From assembly GCA_013339765.2 (NCBI GenBank), contig CM023449.1, forward strand, positions 227,103,712 through 227,167,711: a stretch of 64,000 nucleotides of DNA, written 5' to 3'. The translations under genes and the position numbers were made by a program. This DNA comes from Haemaphysalis longicornis. Its lineage: Eukaryota; Arthropoda; Arachnida; Ixodida; Ixodidae. Below the pieces are notes generated by a model. It saw only the letters and a list, made by a program, of their open reading frames with translations, was not told where the DNA came from and made no database searches. Positions 11,336 to 22,845 of this stretch are shown piece after piece; position 1 is the first letter of the stretch; every line of letters begins with the position of its first letter.

Positions 11336-11678
11336 CTAGCACGGAGCCATTGTGACTAGGCTGGTGATGCGACGACAGGACGAAAAACTGGCAGCCTTCA
11401 CTGGGAGCCAGGTCTCGTTGCTGGGGCACAGGTGGCACCAATGAGAACACTCGCCCGTGTGGCTGTGCAGGTGGGTCACCAGGTGGCCCTTCTGCACAAA
11501 TGCCCTGCTGCAGTGGCGGCACTGGTGCGGGCGCTTGCACGTGTGCATGCATGCACCATTGTTCCTTTCGCAGGCCTGCAGCTGCACTGCTGCCAGTAGA
11601 GCAGCTGATGATCCGGGGGTGGGCAGTGCTGTCGCTGCTGCCTGCAGTCACCCATGGAGGGATAAGATGGGGAAGGGC
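11336..11678 (-). pseudogene. C2H2 zinc-finger exon D (decayed)
   Basis: The acceptor (CTGTCTCCCTGTTGCAG, first exon base 11678, phase 1) and lead (PSPSYPSMGDCRQQ) are intact. Finger 1 has lost its first Cys (WQQCSC) and shifts frame before finger 2. Finger 2 is complete (CRHCSRAFVQKGHLVTHLHSH). Finger 3 stops after CHLCP and runs into sequence that in module F is 3' UTR (ACCTGGCTCC-AGTGAAG, compare 48428-48442). A deletion has therefore removed the end of finger 3 and all of finger 4. At least two lesions make a working protein unlikely. Confidence 0.85.
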
Positions 11679-11845
11679 CTGCAACAGGGAGACAGGGGAA
11701 AACTGAGAGCCCTTCCTGCAGCAAGTAAGGTGGCAGGGCACCAGCAGCGAGGCAGAACATGGAAGAGGAGAAAGAACAAACAAAGCGTCTCCACTGGTGC
11801 AAGCCAAGCCGCTCTGCACAGGTGGAATGTGCCTGGGCATTCCCC

Positions 11846-11882
11846 AGCAATGCAGACGAGCCCTCCTCTTTCTTGATAGCTC
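11846..11882 (-). promoter_or_regulatory. Conserved pre-acceptor element, exon D
   Basis: Minus strand GAGCTATCAAGAAAGAGGAG, then GGCTCGTCTGCATTGCT. Present although exon D is a pseudogene, and without the hairpin seen in B and C. Confidence 0.45.
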
Positions 11883-12356
11883 AGCAGTATGTCAATCAGG
11901 AGGTTTCAGAAGCTTTAGCATGACCGCTTGTTCAGGAATGCCAACCCTAGTGCTTTTGCACTAAAAAGATCTCACACTGGCAAAATTCGGTTCCCTGTCA
12001 GTGTGAGCCTGCCACTTCCTGCGCACACCCAGCGCCATCTACCGGTTCACTTTGAATGCGCCTTCTGTTGTTGTGAGCAACTGCTAAATGTTCTTCACTC
12101 TTTGGCCTAGTACCCTTCAGATAGAATCACAGGTTTTTGACGTGCATAGCCTGACTTTGAGCTGCAGCAGAACCAAAGCTTTTGAAAGACTCGCGATGTT
12201 TTCTGACTGTTGTTCTTTTGGCTCAATTCTATGTATTGCCGTCCTAAATAAAGGTGGTGTGGTATCCTTCACGTCAGTTTAGGAACGAGAAGCAGCACAT
12301 CAACACGCTTCATTAACACCCTGCAATGCACGGGAAGTGCCTAAATTGTATTTATA

Positions 12357-14475
12357 GGGACCACGCAGCTGGACGGGTGCCGCCACCACTCGGCACTCCC
12401 ATCGTTAGTGGAATGAGCCGGTGCATTGGACTACACAGCCTCCCGTTGTTTTTGCCGTGTTTTCTTCGGTGCTTTGAATGTTTTGGTGGTGTTGTGAGCG
12501 GATATGTGCGGTGAAACGAAGTCTAGACAGATGCGTTGGGTTCTTAGATGCAGCAACGGCTGCGTAAACTTGTCGAACGCTTCTAAAGAAATTTGTATAG
12601 GCTACAATGACATGAGTGCTTTTTGCAGCAATCTACACTTGGCTCCACCCATTCTGAGTATGAATAAAACTACTATTATTAGTATTCATTTCTTAAATGC
12701 ACTAACGGCTACGTAAACTTATTTGATGCTTCTAAGTTTGGGGATGGGCAACATTGACATGAGCGCTTTTTGCAGCGCTCTGCGCATGGCTCCACACGAA
12801 ACTATTATTAGTAGTCATTTCTACCACTTTAAATTTTCTTCACTGGTTTTAATGACTACGGTTTCTACGCCAGCCTTAACGCTGGGATACCTCGATGCGT
12901 GTGCATTGAAGAGAAAGGCACTTGCGTACGAGATCGATTACAGTACAGCCGTGGAAATGTCGTGGTAATTTACACTTTCTTTCTTAACCGTGAGCTTTGT
13001 GCGTTCGGGTTTGGTGAGCGACACTGTGACAGCATGGGAGCCTGAGAGCCTAAGTGGAAATGCCACGTTTGTAGTGGTGATTTTATCAGGAGCCAAAGTT
13101 ATTCAACTACCCAAGCTACAAACCATCCCTCCTCCTCTTCCCGTTTTACCATTTTCATGGAATAAAATCTGGCACCGATAGTTAAAAAATGTGGCAGTAT
13201 TAACGTCAGCCTGTGTTATGTAAAGCTTAAGTATTGTTCACAGAGTACAAAAAAAATCGTGTAATGCCTTGTGAAGACAACAAAAACACGCGATTAGTTG
13301 CCTCAAATATGGATGCATCAGCCCGAGCCTCCCAGCACAGACACATATGGGACACGCTGGAAGCAGTTTGGATTTGGAGACGGGTGCATGGAACTACAAA
13401 ATGAAACAGCAAAATCATCCCGCCCTCTGTCTAACGATTGCGATGGTTGAACGCGGAGCTTTCTTCGTGCGAAATCGAATGAGAAATGGTTAAAGTCAAA
13501 GACCCTGTGATCAAAAGACCAAACTGCGTGCTGGTCAGATTCAATGCTCAACTAGTCAAAGTTTAAATCCAGAAGGCAACTAAGGAAACCCACACAAGAA
13601 AGCGTAGCTATAAACCATCATCGTCGTAAGACGGAGGAGTGCATGATTTTTCAAACGTAGGTGGCAGCTTGTAAATCGGCCGCAGCATTCAGTTGTGAAA
13701 CTGAGTGCAGGTTTCCGGCAACCGCCTGTCTCGCGTCCTTCAGCCACGCAGGAATTGGTTTCTGAAAAACCATTGACCAACTAGCCAGCAACTATTGCAA
13801 TTCTTGTAAAGGAATGCTTTTCCACGACAAGCAATAGCGGCCTACTATCATGTGGTATTTATTCTGTAAACGATTCCCGATGACTGTAGTAGGAGAATTT
13901 CTGAGAAACTAAACACATTTCAAGCATCGTTACTGAGGTTACGGAAGGGTCTTCCATCACAATGTATTTTTTGAGGTAAATCTTAGAAAGCACCTCCCCC
14001 TCCCCCCTTGTCTTTTGCTTGTGCACGACGCCGTTTCGTCATCAACTGGCAAAGGCCAACGCCGCAGAATTCCTGGATCGGTTGGCCACACTGGTTTCGT
14101 GGGAGCATTTAGCTACAATATATTCCTCGATACGCCAAACTGCATGCAGGCATGAAAAAATTGCACGAAGGACAGACTTTCACTTCCAGCTTGGTGCATT
14201 GAGCGTCGTCTGCTATTTGTAATTACTGAGTATGGGCGTAAATCGCACACATGGCATGCCTCGTAAAGGTCACCCCCACCCTCAAGATTTACCGATCTCA
14301 AAAATATCCATGTGGTTATGCACGCTTTGCAAGCCGCACCGCAGCAGAACGACAGAAAGTCATGCACAATAACGCTGACCGCCACCGCCACCGCCATTCC
14401 ACTGACGAGCGGTTCGCCACGGGCGGCGCGGTTCGCTGAAGCGACGGTGGTGCCATACAACGGCCGCCCAGTCCC
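12357..14475 (-). mobile_element. Unclassified GGGAC-ended DNA element, copy 1
   Basis: The ends are GGGACCACGCAGCTGGACGG and, inverted, GGGACTGGGCGGCCGTTGTA; only the first 15 or so bases are paired. TATA flanks both sides (12353-12356, 14476-14479). Modules D and G align on either side of it (12200-12350 and 14480-14900 against 61640-62160), so it is an insertion. Copy 2 is at 19698-21284 in the opposite orientation. Both share a frame around DQHAVWSFD...RKLRVQPS (here minus, 13318-13551) whose conserved spacing hints at a decayed coding region. No known transposase motif was recognised. About 12500-12840 holds an internal partial duplication of roughly 150 bp. Confidence 0.75.
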
Positions 14476-14479
14476 TATA

Positions 14480-16250
14480 TCAAACTGAAATATCGTCACA
14501 CTTTGCCCATAAAGGTGCTAAGCTGATGCCCACCCAAAAATTCTAATCCTCGGTGTTTTCAGCCCGAAATACTGGTGGCGCAAAAGCAGCAACCACCGAG
14601 CAGACACCCAATAGACCAACCCTTGTGAAGCACTTCCCGTCACCTCGTCAAGGCTGTTCCTGCCACAGACTGCATGCCCGACTTCCACACACACACCCCA
14701 CTGAACAAAACGAAATATTACTGTAAAGACTCAAAAACAGCAGTGTGTGGCACAAAAGAACAAAGCACGGTTGCTGTACTGCTATTGCTTGGCTGAGTGC
14801 CCCAGCAGTGTTCACTATGTTCAGTGTAGATAACATGCACAGGTATCAGGTCACCCAGCAGCCTGAGATGACAGTGAGTGGCAGGAAAGTAAAAAAGAAA
14901 ATACCGCCCAATGCAAGGGAAGTCAGCCTGCAATGACGGCCGTGACCGAAAAAATCAAGCCATAGCTGCAACAAAAGGTGGCCCGCATGAAGTTCTCACC
15001 ACATACAACCTGGAATGTTTTTAGCATTTCTTGCCCTTGTGTGGCTTCCATGAATGAGAACTGGGGTCAATGTATACTCAAACAAACATAGGAATATACT
15101 GTTCAGGCGATACGCTGTTAGCTATGGAGCGTACCATCTGTTACGCAAGGTCGTGCATAGCATGCAGGCGTAGTTTCCTTGCAACTGAGGCACATTTTGA
15201 CAGTGCACAATGCTTCAAAGTTCATATTTTTTGCAGTTCATATTTTTTCCATATTCCGAAGTTCATATTTCCAAAGTTCATATTTTTTCCACTTGGCGGG
15301 TTCCGAACACAACAGCTCACACTTCCGTAAAACAGAACAGTGTGAGACCTCACGTTTACTAAAAAAACTGGCACAAATTGTTTCAATACTAGAAGAAGCT
15401 GCATCGACCCACTAATTTCATCAGGAGAGCTCGCTTCGCGAGCCGTACATTTTGGAATGATGCAATGTTGCAGCTCAGATGTTTCAGTTCACACTCGTGT
15501 CAACCATTCTGCCTGTTGAGGTGATTTGCCCCAAATGCCAAAGAAAATAAAGCAAAGAAAAAGGTGCAGACAAGGTGGAGTAGTAAAGAAGTATTCGATA
15601 CATATTGCCTGGATAAGCGGTAATGCTTTCACCTTCAAAGCATGGAAGCAGGCGCAAGGCATTTCTGCCATTGAGCAAACATATCAATTAAATGCAAACA
15701 CAGCATATAATGAAAAATTGGAGGGGGGGGGGCACATGTTATCATTTTAAGACGTAAACCAGCTGCACGGTTTTAGCTATTTAAAATCTCATCATTCGCT
15801 CCCCTCCTTTCTCTTTTATTATGGCTTGCACTCATTTGTGAAACTCATTTGTCAGAAAGAGTGGAAACAAAGTTCATTGGGAAGCTGGCGTAAGTTTATG
15901 TCTTCTCATGTTTCCTCACTTTCTGGATGTTTACAGGTGCACCCATAAACTATACCTGTACAAGTGCACGGGACAAGCGCTGGACATCAGCTGCTGTTGA
16001 CCAGCCGAAGGCACCACTGCAGTGGGAAATTGCACAACTCGCATAGAAACAGTGTGGGTGTTTTGCACATGTATACACGGGGACGCATTGCAACTCATAC
16101 ATTTCAAGAAGGGTGCGTCTTTTTTCATGTGTTGGTCTATGAACCTGTAGTGCATGTTGAAATAGGCAATAAATGGTCATCAGCCACCTGTGACCAATTC
16201 AAGACGTTCTTGTCTGCGAGGGTCCCACCCAAATTTACACTTCCCGCACT
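14480..16250. repeat. Module D upstream flank joined to module E 3' flank
   Basis: 14510-14900 is the inverted counterpart of about 61640-61990 in module G (CTTTGTTCTTTTGTGCCACACAC region, GCAGTCTGTGGCAGGAACAGCC on the minus strand). 14925-16250 repeats the D 3' flank (10311-11335). The junction marks a module boundary. There is an eight-G run at 15723-15731. Short frames in it have no support. Confidence 0.7.
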
Positions 16251-18861
16251 CAGTGGTGCCACTGATGAACGGTGATTTGGAGCAATTTTTGTATCAGTAA
16301 ATTATTAATTTTGGAGCAATTTGGAGCACCTAAATGTCAGTTTTGGAGCATCTTGGAGCAACTAAACATCAACTGCTAGATGTGTCCAAAGCATCTCTCA
16401 GCACTAAAAATTGACCAGTATCGTCCAGTAATTGATGTGGAGGTCGCCAATGAATGGGCTTCAAGGTGATTTTCACACATGCGATCAGAAATGGACGACA
16501 CAGCTGAAGAATAATGGTCTCCTTGTCCCATGGAGGAAAGAAAAGGTTAGGAGAGGCCCTGACGTCACATTTGTGAAGCCGAGTCCCGCCATGACTTGAG
16601 CCCACGGAGCCCAGCACTCTATCCCATCATCCTTTGCTGTCTCCGGTTTGATTTGACTAACATGGCGTCGCCCTGCCCTCCCGCTTCGAAGTGAAAACAG
16701 CTTCGTCGCTAATTCCTCGGTGCGATGTCATCTTCTAAGCTGTTGATTTCGCCTTCAATTTGCCCATTCTAACCCTCACCCAAAGTTTCAATCGAAAAAC
16801 AGCCTTCGTTTTTGAGATAGAAGGACGATTTTTCAGCTCTTAAGCCTGGCAAAGTAGCGTTTGTCGTCGTCATAGCAACAGGCTGGCGGGATGGCGAACG
16901 CAGACGCCTCCGACGGCAGAGTTTTCAAACCGGCCTAATTTAAAAACGTTTGTCGTAGCGACTGCGCTGGTTTGCAAGCGTAGCGGGGCAGCCACATACA
17001 AGGCGCCTTAAAAATTTGTCCGTTCTATTCGCCCAAATTTGGCCGCCGCAGTTGTAAACAAGTAAGCAACATTGTCTATGGGCTCAAGAAAATTCACGCG
17101 ACTTCCTCCACACTTTTTGCAATGCATTGGGGTGCTACGGGCCTCTCCTGAGTATTCTTTCCTCCATGCCTTGTCCCTACCAGGGAAAGACTTTTTCAAG
17201 AAGTCACTGAAAACGCTTCATAGTTGGCAGGCTCGAACATGCATTAAAAATAGCTTTCACAGTCAGCTCTCCCAATAGCCCAAGAATAGCCAAATAGCCA
17301 ATAAAGAAAATTTCTACATCGACTTGAAATTTCAGCTTGAACAAAAAACGATAGGACTAAGGAAGAAAACACGGACACAGAAATTTCTACAACCAAAAAA
17401 AAAAAAGTAGCCAAATTAGGCTCTTTATAGCCCAACCTGGCATTCCTGGGGAAATGGGATTTTTTTTCCACTTATTTCGAAACAGTCGCTAGAAGACGCC
17501 AGAAGTTTGATGCAAATAAATCCCTTAAGTATCCACGCAATCGCAAAAATGCAGCAAAACATAATTTGCAAGGTATTTAGTTACTTTCTGGTGTGGATAA
17601 AAGACAACCTGCAACACGATAATGAATTTTGAAAGGCTTCGACAAACCTGCCAAGCAAAAAAACAACGCGCCTCTTTTCTAGTTTATTAATTGTTGAGGC
17701 AAGCCCTCGTGTTTTACTTTTTCATTTTATTAGATGCAGGTGCTTGCTATCAGTCCTCGTGCGTATTTCCACGCTAGCTGGAAATGTGCACGAGGAACGT
17801 GCATGGAGCTTTTGCATGCGATTCATGCGCTTCGGCGTTGCGCGTGCGATTTTTTCACGCCCGCGTCGACGATTCCACGCACGCGGCAGTTTCTGCCACG
17901 CTCAGAAAATGAGGCGCGTCGCGCGCGGCAGTGGGAGGAGCCTGGCGACTTGCCCCAATGGGGAGGCGCGTGCCTCATGGCGGCGGTTTTGAAGCGCTCG
18001 AGACAGCCTGGTCACGGCCGGCTGGCTCCGTCGGCGGTTTTTAGGCTTACCACCCCGGCAGGTATTGCATGGACGCTTTCACTAGCGACGCGGATGATGT
18101 TTTAAAGTACCGATTTCGCCCACATTATAAGCTCCTTTACCACACAAGCAACTTCGTGCGTGCCTTGAGCGATGTTTTAGAGAGTGCTTAAAAGTGGTCG
18201 CTCGAGCTCCCACACCACTTCGCGGCCGAAGCCGCCGTCATGTTGCCGCGCCGCGCGCAGCGTATGGGTGCTTACACGGCGCGTTTTCGCGAGCAGAAAA
18301 CGCTCCATGAGGTTCATGCTTTTGAGGGACTGGCCATTCTTCACAGCCCGCTTCACTTGCGGCAGTCCCCTCCGCGAGCCCAACAAGCGAAGCGAGAGCT
18401 TGCAGCCGAGCGCGTCACGCATGCCGCGAAACGGCGCTCCATTGGCTCCCGGAGCGGAGAGGCCGGCAATAAACGCCACCTAAAACTACATATTGTTTAT
18501 AGCAGGAATTATTGGAAACTACAGCAAGAAGGAAAGTTTTTAACTGCGGTACGCCAGCGCTGCAATGACATGCTAGACGAAAACACTGTATCGGCGGTAC
18601 AGTGACGGCGCCAACCAAACTCGCCGCGGCAAACACGATGACGGGTGCTAGGGAGTTTAAGTTATCAACCCGAATTAGTTATACATGTCTAGAGGCCACT
18701 GTGAAGTAGTGCTTGTGACAGGCTGCACGCGATTTGCGCAACACAAATTTTGGCGCACTCTTGGCGCACTTGCTTGCAAAATCGTGGTTTTTGTATCAGG
18801 ATGGCGCAGGATACCTCATTTGGCGCAAATTGGCGCATTTGGCGCAGGAGTGGCAGCACTG
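16251..18861. mobile_element. 2.6-kb hAT-like DNA element in the module E 3' flank
   Basis: The ends pair as CAGTGGTGCCACTGATG and CAGTGCTGCCACTCCTG, with CGCACT on both sides (16245-16250, 18862-18867). Modules B and D give the empty site (CACACTAGCACGG in D), which confirms the boundaries. CAGTG termini suit hAT, although the duplication I can read is 6 rather than 8 bp. Near each end there are short iterated motifs, TTTGGAGCA on the left and TTTGGCGCA on the right. The interior is CpG-rich at 17750-18480. No transposase was recognised, so it is probably non-autonomous. Confidence 0.75.
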
Positions 18862-19092
18862 CGCACTATCAGGGAGCAATTGTCACCTAGCTGGTGAGGT
18901 CACAATGTTATGACAAAACTTTTCGGCCGGCGTCGGGTCGCATAGAATAAAATGGGCTCTCTCTCTAAGACCCCCCCCTTGGTGTGCTGCACAACCGTTC
19001 TCCCTAACGATGCACACAAAGGCGCTTGCACCCCTCCAATCTCATTGGAGGCAGTGTGCACACACCCCCACCGGGTCCCTCCTCCCTCGGTA
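18862..19092. other. 3' UTR or flank of exon E
   Basis: Continues the module 3' flank after the hAT-like insertion (TTGTCACCTAGCTGG aligns with D and B) and includes ATGGGCTCTC...CCCCCC, shared with unit 2 near 8400. No AATAAA on the minus strand was found. Confidence 0.5.
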
Positions 19093-19487
19093 CTACTGGT
19101 GGTGCTCCTTCTCCTCGTGGGCTTTCTTCTTGAGGCGGCACATGAAGGCCTTGGAACAGAAGTGGCAGCGGAAGGGCCTCTCGCCCATCTGCCTGCGCAC
19201 ATGGCTGACCAGGCTGCTCTTCTGGGGGAAGGCCCCGGGGCACAGGTGGCACCGGTACAGGCGCTCGCCCGCATTAATGCGCAGGTGGGTGACCAGGCTG
19301 CTCTTCTGCACAAACGCCTTGCTGCAGTGGCTGCACTGGTGGAGGCGCTCACCAGTATGTATGCGCTGGTGTATCCTCAGGTGGCTTCGTTGCAGTGTCG
19401 TGAAGCAGCACTGCTGGCACTGCAGCAGCCGGCAACCTGGCTGGGGGTCGTGCTGCACCCTGTGGCCATTCGGTGAGGGGGAAGAGC
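19093..19487 (-). CDS. C2H2 zinc-finger terminal exon E (two fingers lack a ligand)
   Basis: Acceptor TTCTATCCAGTTGCAG, first exon base 19487, phase 1. The lead SSPSPNGHRVQHDPQPGCRL is closely related to that of exon F (SSSSSGGHRVQHGPQPSSRL), so E and F are the closest pair here. Four finger units follow: CQQCCFTTLQRSHLRIHQRIH, CSHCSKAFVQKSSLVTHLRIN, CHLCPGAFPQKSSLVSHVRRQ and CHFCSKAFMCRLKKKAHEEKEH, then HQ and stop. Fingers 2 and 3 have lost the final zinc-binding His (to Asn and Gln). The frame is otherwise clean, so it is either an early pseudogene or a protein with only two proper fingers. The GAGCCAGCAAG upstream element is missing. Confidence 0.8.
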
Positions 19488-19697
19488 CTGCAACTGGATA
19501 GAAGGGAAAAAATTCAGTGCCCTTTCACCCTGTGAAAAAGGATGACCAGCAAAGCTGTGGTGCGTAATGTTCCTAGCAGCTAATCCTCATGTAATTTGTT
19601 TCCGCATAGTTCCAATAAAACAACTGTCACAGCCATTTCTTATAGCCATACTTCCCCTGTAGATGGCCACGAATTGACAGCAGACAGTGAACTTTAA

Positions 19698-21284
19698 GGG
19701 ACCGGGCGGCTATTGTATGGCAGCACTGTCGCTTCAGCGAACAACAGACGCCTGTGGCGAACCACTCGTCAGTGGAATGCCGGTGGTGGTCAGCGCAGCG
19801 CTGTTGTGCACGGCTTTCAATACCGCATAAGAGAATGTTACTGCTTGTCGTATAAAAACATTCCTTTACAAGACTTGCAATGGTTGCTGGAAGTTGGTTA
19901 ATGGTTGTTCAAAAAACAATTCCTGCGTGGGTGAAGGACGAGACAGGAGGGTGCCAAAAACTTGCCCTCAGTTCCACAACTGAATGCTGTGGTCGAGGTT
20001 TACAAGCTGCCACCTATGCTTGAAAAAATCATGCACTCCTCCGTCTAACAACGATGATGGTTTATCGCAAAGCTTTCTCGTGCAGGTTGTCTTGGCTACC
20101 TTATGGATTTAAGCTTTGTACACTTAAGCTTTGAATTTGACCAGCACGCAGTTTGGTCTTTTGATCGCACCGTCTTTGACTTTGACCCTTTCCCATTCTA
20201 TTTCGCACAAAGAAAGCTTCGTGTTCAACCATCGTCATCATTAGATGCTGGGCTGGATGGCTTGTCTGTTTCATTTTGCATGTCCATGCACCCCTCTACA
20301 AATCTTAAATGCTTCCAGCTGGTCGGAAATGCGTCTGTGCTGGAGGACTCCAGCTGATGCACCTCCATTGGAGGAAACTAGTTGCACATTTTTAGTTTCT
20401 TCACAAGGCATTATACGATTTTTTAGGTACTCGGCAAAGAATACTGAAGGAATAAAAACTATAGGCTGAAGCTAACACTGCCACATTTCTTAACTATCGA
20501 TGCCAGCCTTTATTCCACGCAGGTAATAAAATGGGAAGGGGAGGCGGGATGGTTTGTAGCTTGGGCTGTTCGGTGGTTGAATAACTTTCGCTCTTGATAA
20601 AATACCACAACAAACGTGGGAGTTCTGCTTCAGCTCTCAGGCTCCCCCACTGTCACAGTGTCTCTCACCAAAACCGAAGGCACAAGTCCCACGGCTACAG
20701 AAAGTGTAAACTGTTGCGACGTTTTTACGGCTACACCCTAATCGATCTGGTACAAGTGCCTTTACATTCAAAGCGCATGTATTGAGATATCCCACCGTTA
20801 AGGCTGGTGTGGAAACTGTGGTCATTGAAACCGAGTCGTAGAAATGAATACTAATATTAATAGTATTATTTCTAATCAGAATGCGTGGAGACAGGCAGAG
20901 AGCGCTGCAAGAAGTGCTCATGTCAATGTAGCCCATTCCCAACCACAGAAGCGTCCAATAAATTTACATAGCCGTTAGTGCATTTAAGAAGAAATGAATA
21001 CTAATAATAGTAGTTTTATTCATACTCAGATCAGATGGATCCACGCGTACATCGCATGGCTCCACCGACTAGTTTACTTTGCCATTATTGCATCTAAGAA
21101 CCCAACACCTCTGTCTAGACTTCGTTTCAGCGCACACATCCGCTCACACCACCAACAAAACATTCAAAGCACCGAAGCAAACACTGCAAAAATAATGGGA
21201 CGCTGCATAGTCCAACGCACCGGCCCATTCCACTAATGAGGGGAGTGCCGAGTGGTGGCGCCACCCGTCCAGCTGCGCGGTCCC
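19698..21284 (+). mobile_element. Unclassified GGGAC-ended DNA element, copy 2
   Basis: The ends are GGGACCGGGCGGCTATTGTA and, inverted, GGGACCGCGCAGCTGGACGG, matching copy 1 (12357-14475) over most of its length. It is about 530 bp shorter, having lost one of the internally duplicated segments and other pieces. The shared frame (DQHAVWSFD...RKLRVQPS) is at 20103-20357 plus. Flanks are TTAA on the left and TATG on the right, so no clear target duplication survives. Confidence 0.7.
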
Positions 21285-21789
21285 TATGACAAGCAAACAA
21301 AACTCACCCTAATGGTAGTGTTGTCCTAGAGGCTTATTGTCATTAATTTGTTTGAGGATACATTCAACAACACAAGAGTTAAAGCCTTTGTCTGTAGTCA
21401 TTTAGGAATGCGTGCAAAACGGAAAATGTAACACAATAAATATGTCAAGTAACAAAGCTGGTAAACAAAGATGTTAAACAACACAAAGATGGTAAATACA
21501 ACAAAACAAAGATGTTAATTACAAGAGCACCTAGCATACACAGCTACGTAATTGCACATATGGCTGAAATTACTGCCACAATTCAAGATCAACTATCATA
21601 CCAAGAAAAAGGCATTCTTTGTACACAATTTATGTGCTTCGTGTAAATGTGCCCACATAGAACACCAGACTACAGCAAGACGACAACCACAGCAGCTTCA
21701 GGTGGCAAATGAAGGGCACAGAGCGCGGACAACCGAAAATGGGAAATAACAAAGTGGTCTGTAACAAATGAGCGACAAGCGACTTGTGC
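21285..21789. other. Module E upstream flank, no gene seen
   Basis: AT-rich, with an imperfect short repeat AACAAAGATG(G/T)TAAA near 21455-21520. I see no coding or transposon signature. Confidence 0.4.
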
Positions 21790-22150
21790 GCCACTTTGCA
21801 GTGTAAGCAAATGTTGCTGGAACCGTTACTTGTAACCACGCAGCAACTACACTTCAAGTATGGCCTCTTGCCTCGGTTGAACAGCTTGCATATTCCTTGT
21901 TAGCGAATGGTAAAGCTAGGTTAAGGCACTTGGAAGAACTCAAGGTGTCTATGGGGAGGAGACGATGTGACTGCTTGGTCGTGCATAATGAACTCGAAGA
22001 TCATGGCCATGTCAGAACGCAGACAGTAAGCCTCTTCATTTGTCCCAGTAGCTCGGAGGTTGGATGACGAGATTGATGCCTGCAAACATTAAAAGAAGAC
22101 AAACCGCGCCGCTTCAGTTTTGTGAAGTTACAAAGCTTAATCAACAGGCC
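21790..22150 (-). repeat. Three-copy conserved segment, inverted copy (module E)
   Basis: The minus strand (TTTGCAGGCATCA..., ATGATCTTCGAGTTCATT, TCGTCTCCTCCCCATAG, ACTTGAA-TGTAGT) matches 43900-44250 and 45050-45370 on the plus strand. Short peptides such as FEFIMHD...SSPPHRHLEF recur, but each copy has stops in different places. This reads as a decayed exon or UTR duplicated with the modules. It ties the E block to the F block as inverted paralogues. Confidence 0.6.
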
Positions 22151-22447
22151 GCTGTGTGGGCCAAGTGCGCAGTCAAGAAGGCTCGTTCGAGCGCTTTGCT
22201 TTCGACAATTCACAACTGCAACAAGCAGCTCGACGCGCCATTCGCATTCGGTGTATTTTCTTTTGGAGCATGACTGTCAACTTAATCGCGACACCTATTG
22301 GGAGAACACACGGTTATGTAGACTGTTAACTTTCTAACTTCGAAATGGCGCTGGAGAGATCGACAATACTAGGACGCAAAGAAAGGCCATTACTCTTTCG
22401 CTCTTGCCAGCAAACCGCCGCCGACAGTTTCGTCTGCTCGGGCAGGT

Positions 22448-22845
22448 TGAGAAGTGCACATTTCGTAACCCAGGCGTTAAAATGAACTGTGTTCGAGCTC
22501 TATTAACTCCAACTCGTTGTTAGGCGCGAGGTAGAAACGCTTGCGCCAAAAAGTCACGGCGATTTGGACGATTATTAGCGGGTGTCGGCCTCGCTGTACT
22601 AGCATCACCATCAATGTGCAAAATAAATTGTCTGCGCTTACCGACGCATCTGGCAAGCACAAGACTGTTCCGACCAGTGCATTATATGCTTGTCATTTCG
22701 CGTTGCCGAATCACCTGCGCGGTCGGCGCACACACCGCCTAGGGCGAAAACAGCTTTCTCCTACGCGTGAAGAATTCGATAAAGCCGCTCCGCATTATGT
22801 TTGTTTTACCATTCACACTGAGTAAATGAAGTATGGAATGAAACA
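22448..22845. repeat. Inverted duplicate of 43115-43565
   Basis: The reverse complement contains GAGAAAGCTGTTTTCGCCCT, GGTGTGTGCGCCGACCG and GCATATAATGCAC, all present in order at 43205-43310. It marks the outer end of the E block. Non-coding as far as can be seen. Confidence 0.75.

Noticed and set aside
14381..14399. CCGCCA microsatellite as a regulatory repeat
   Set aside because: Only about three units, inside a transposon end.
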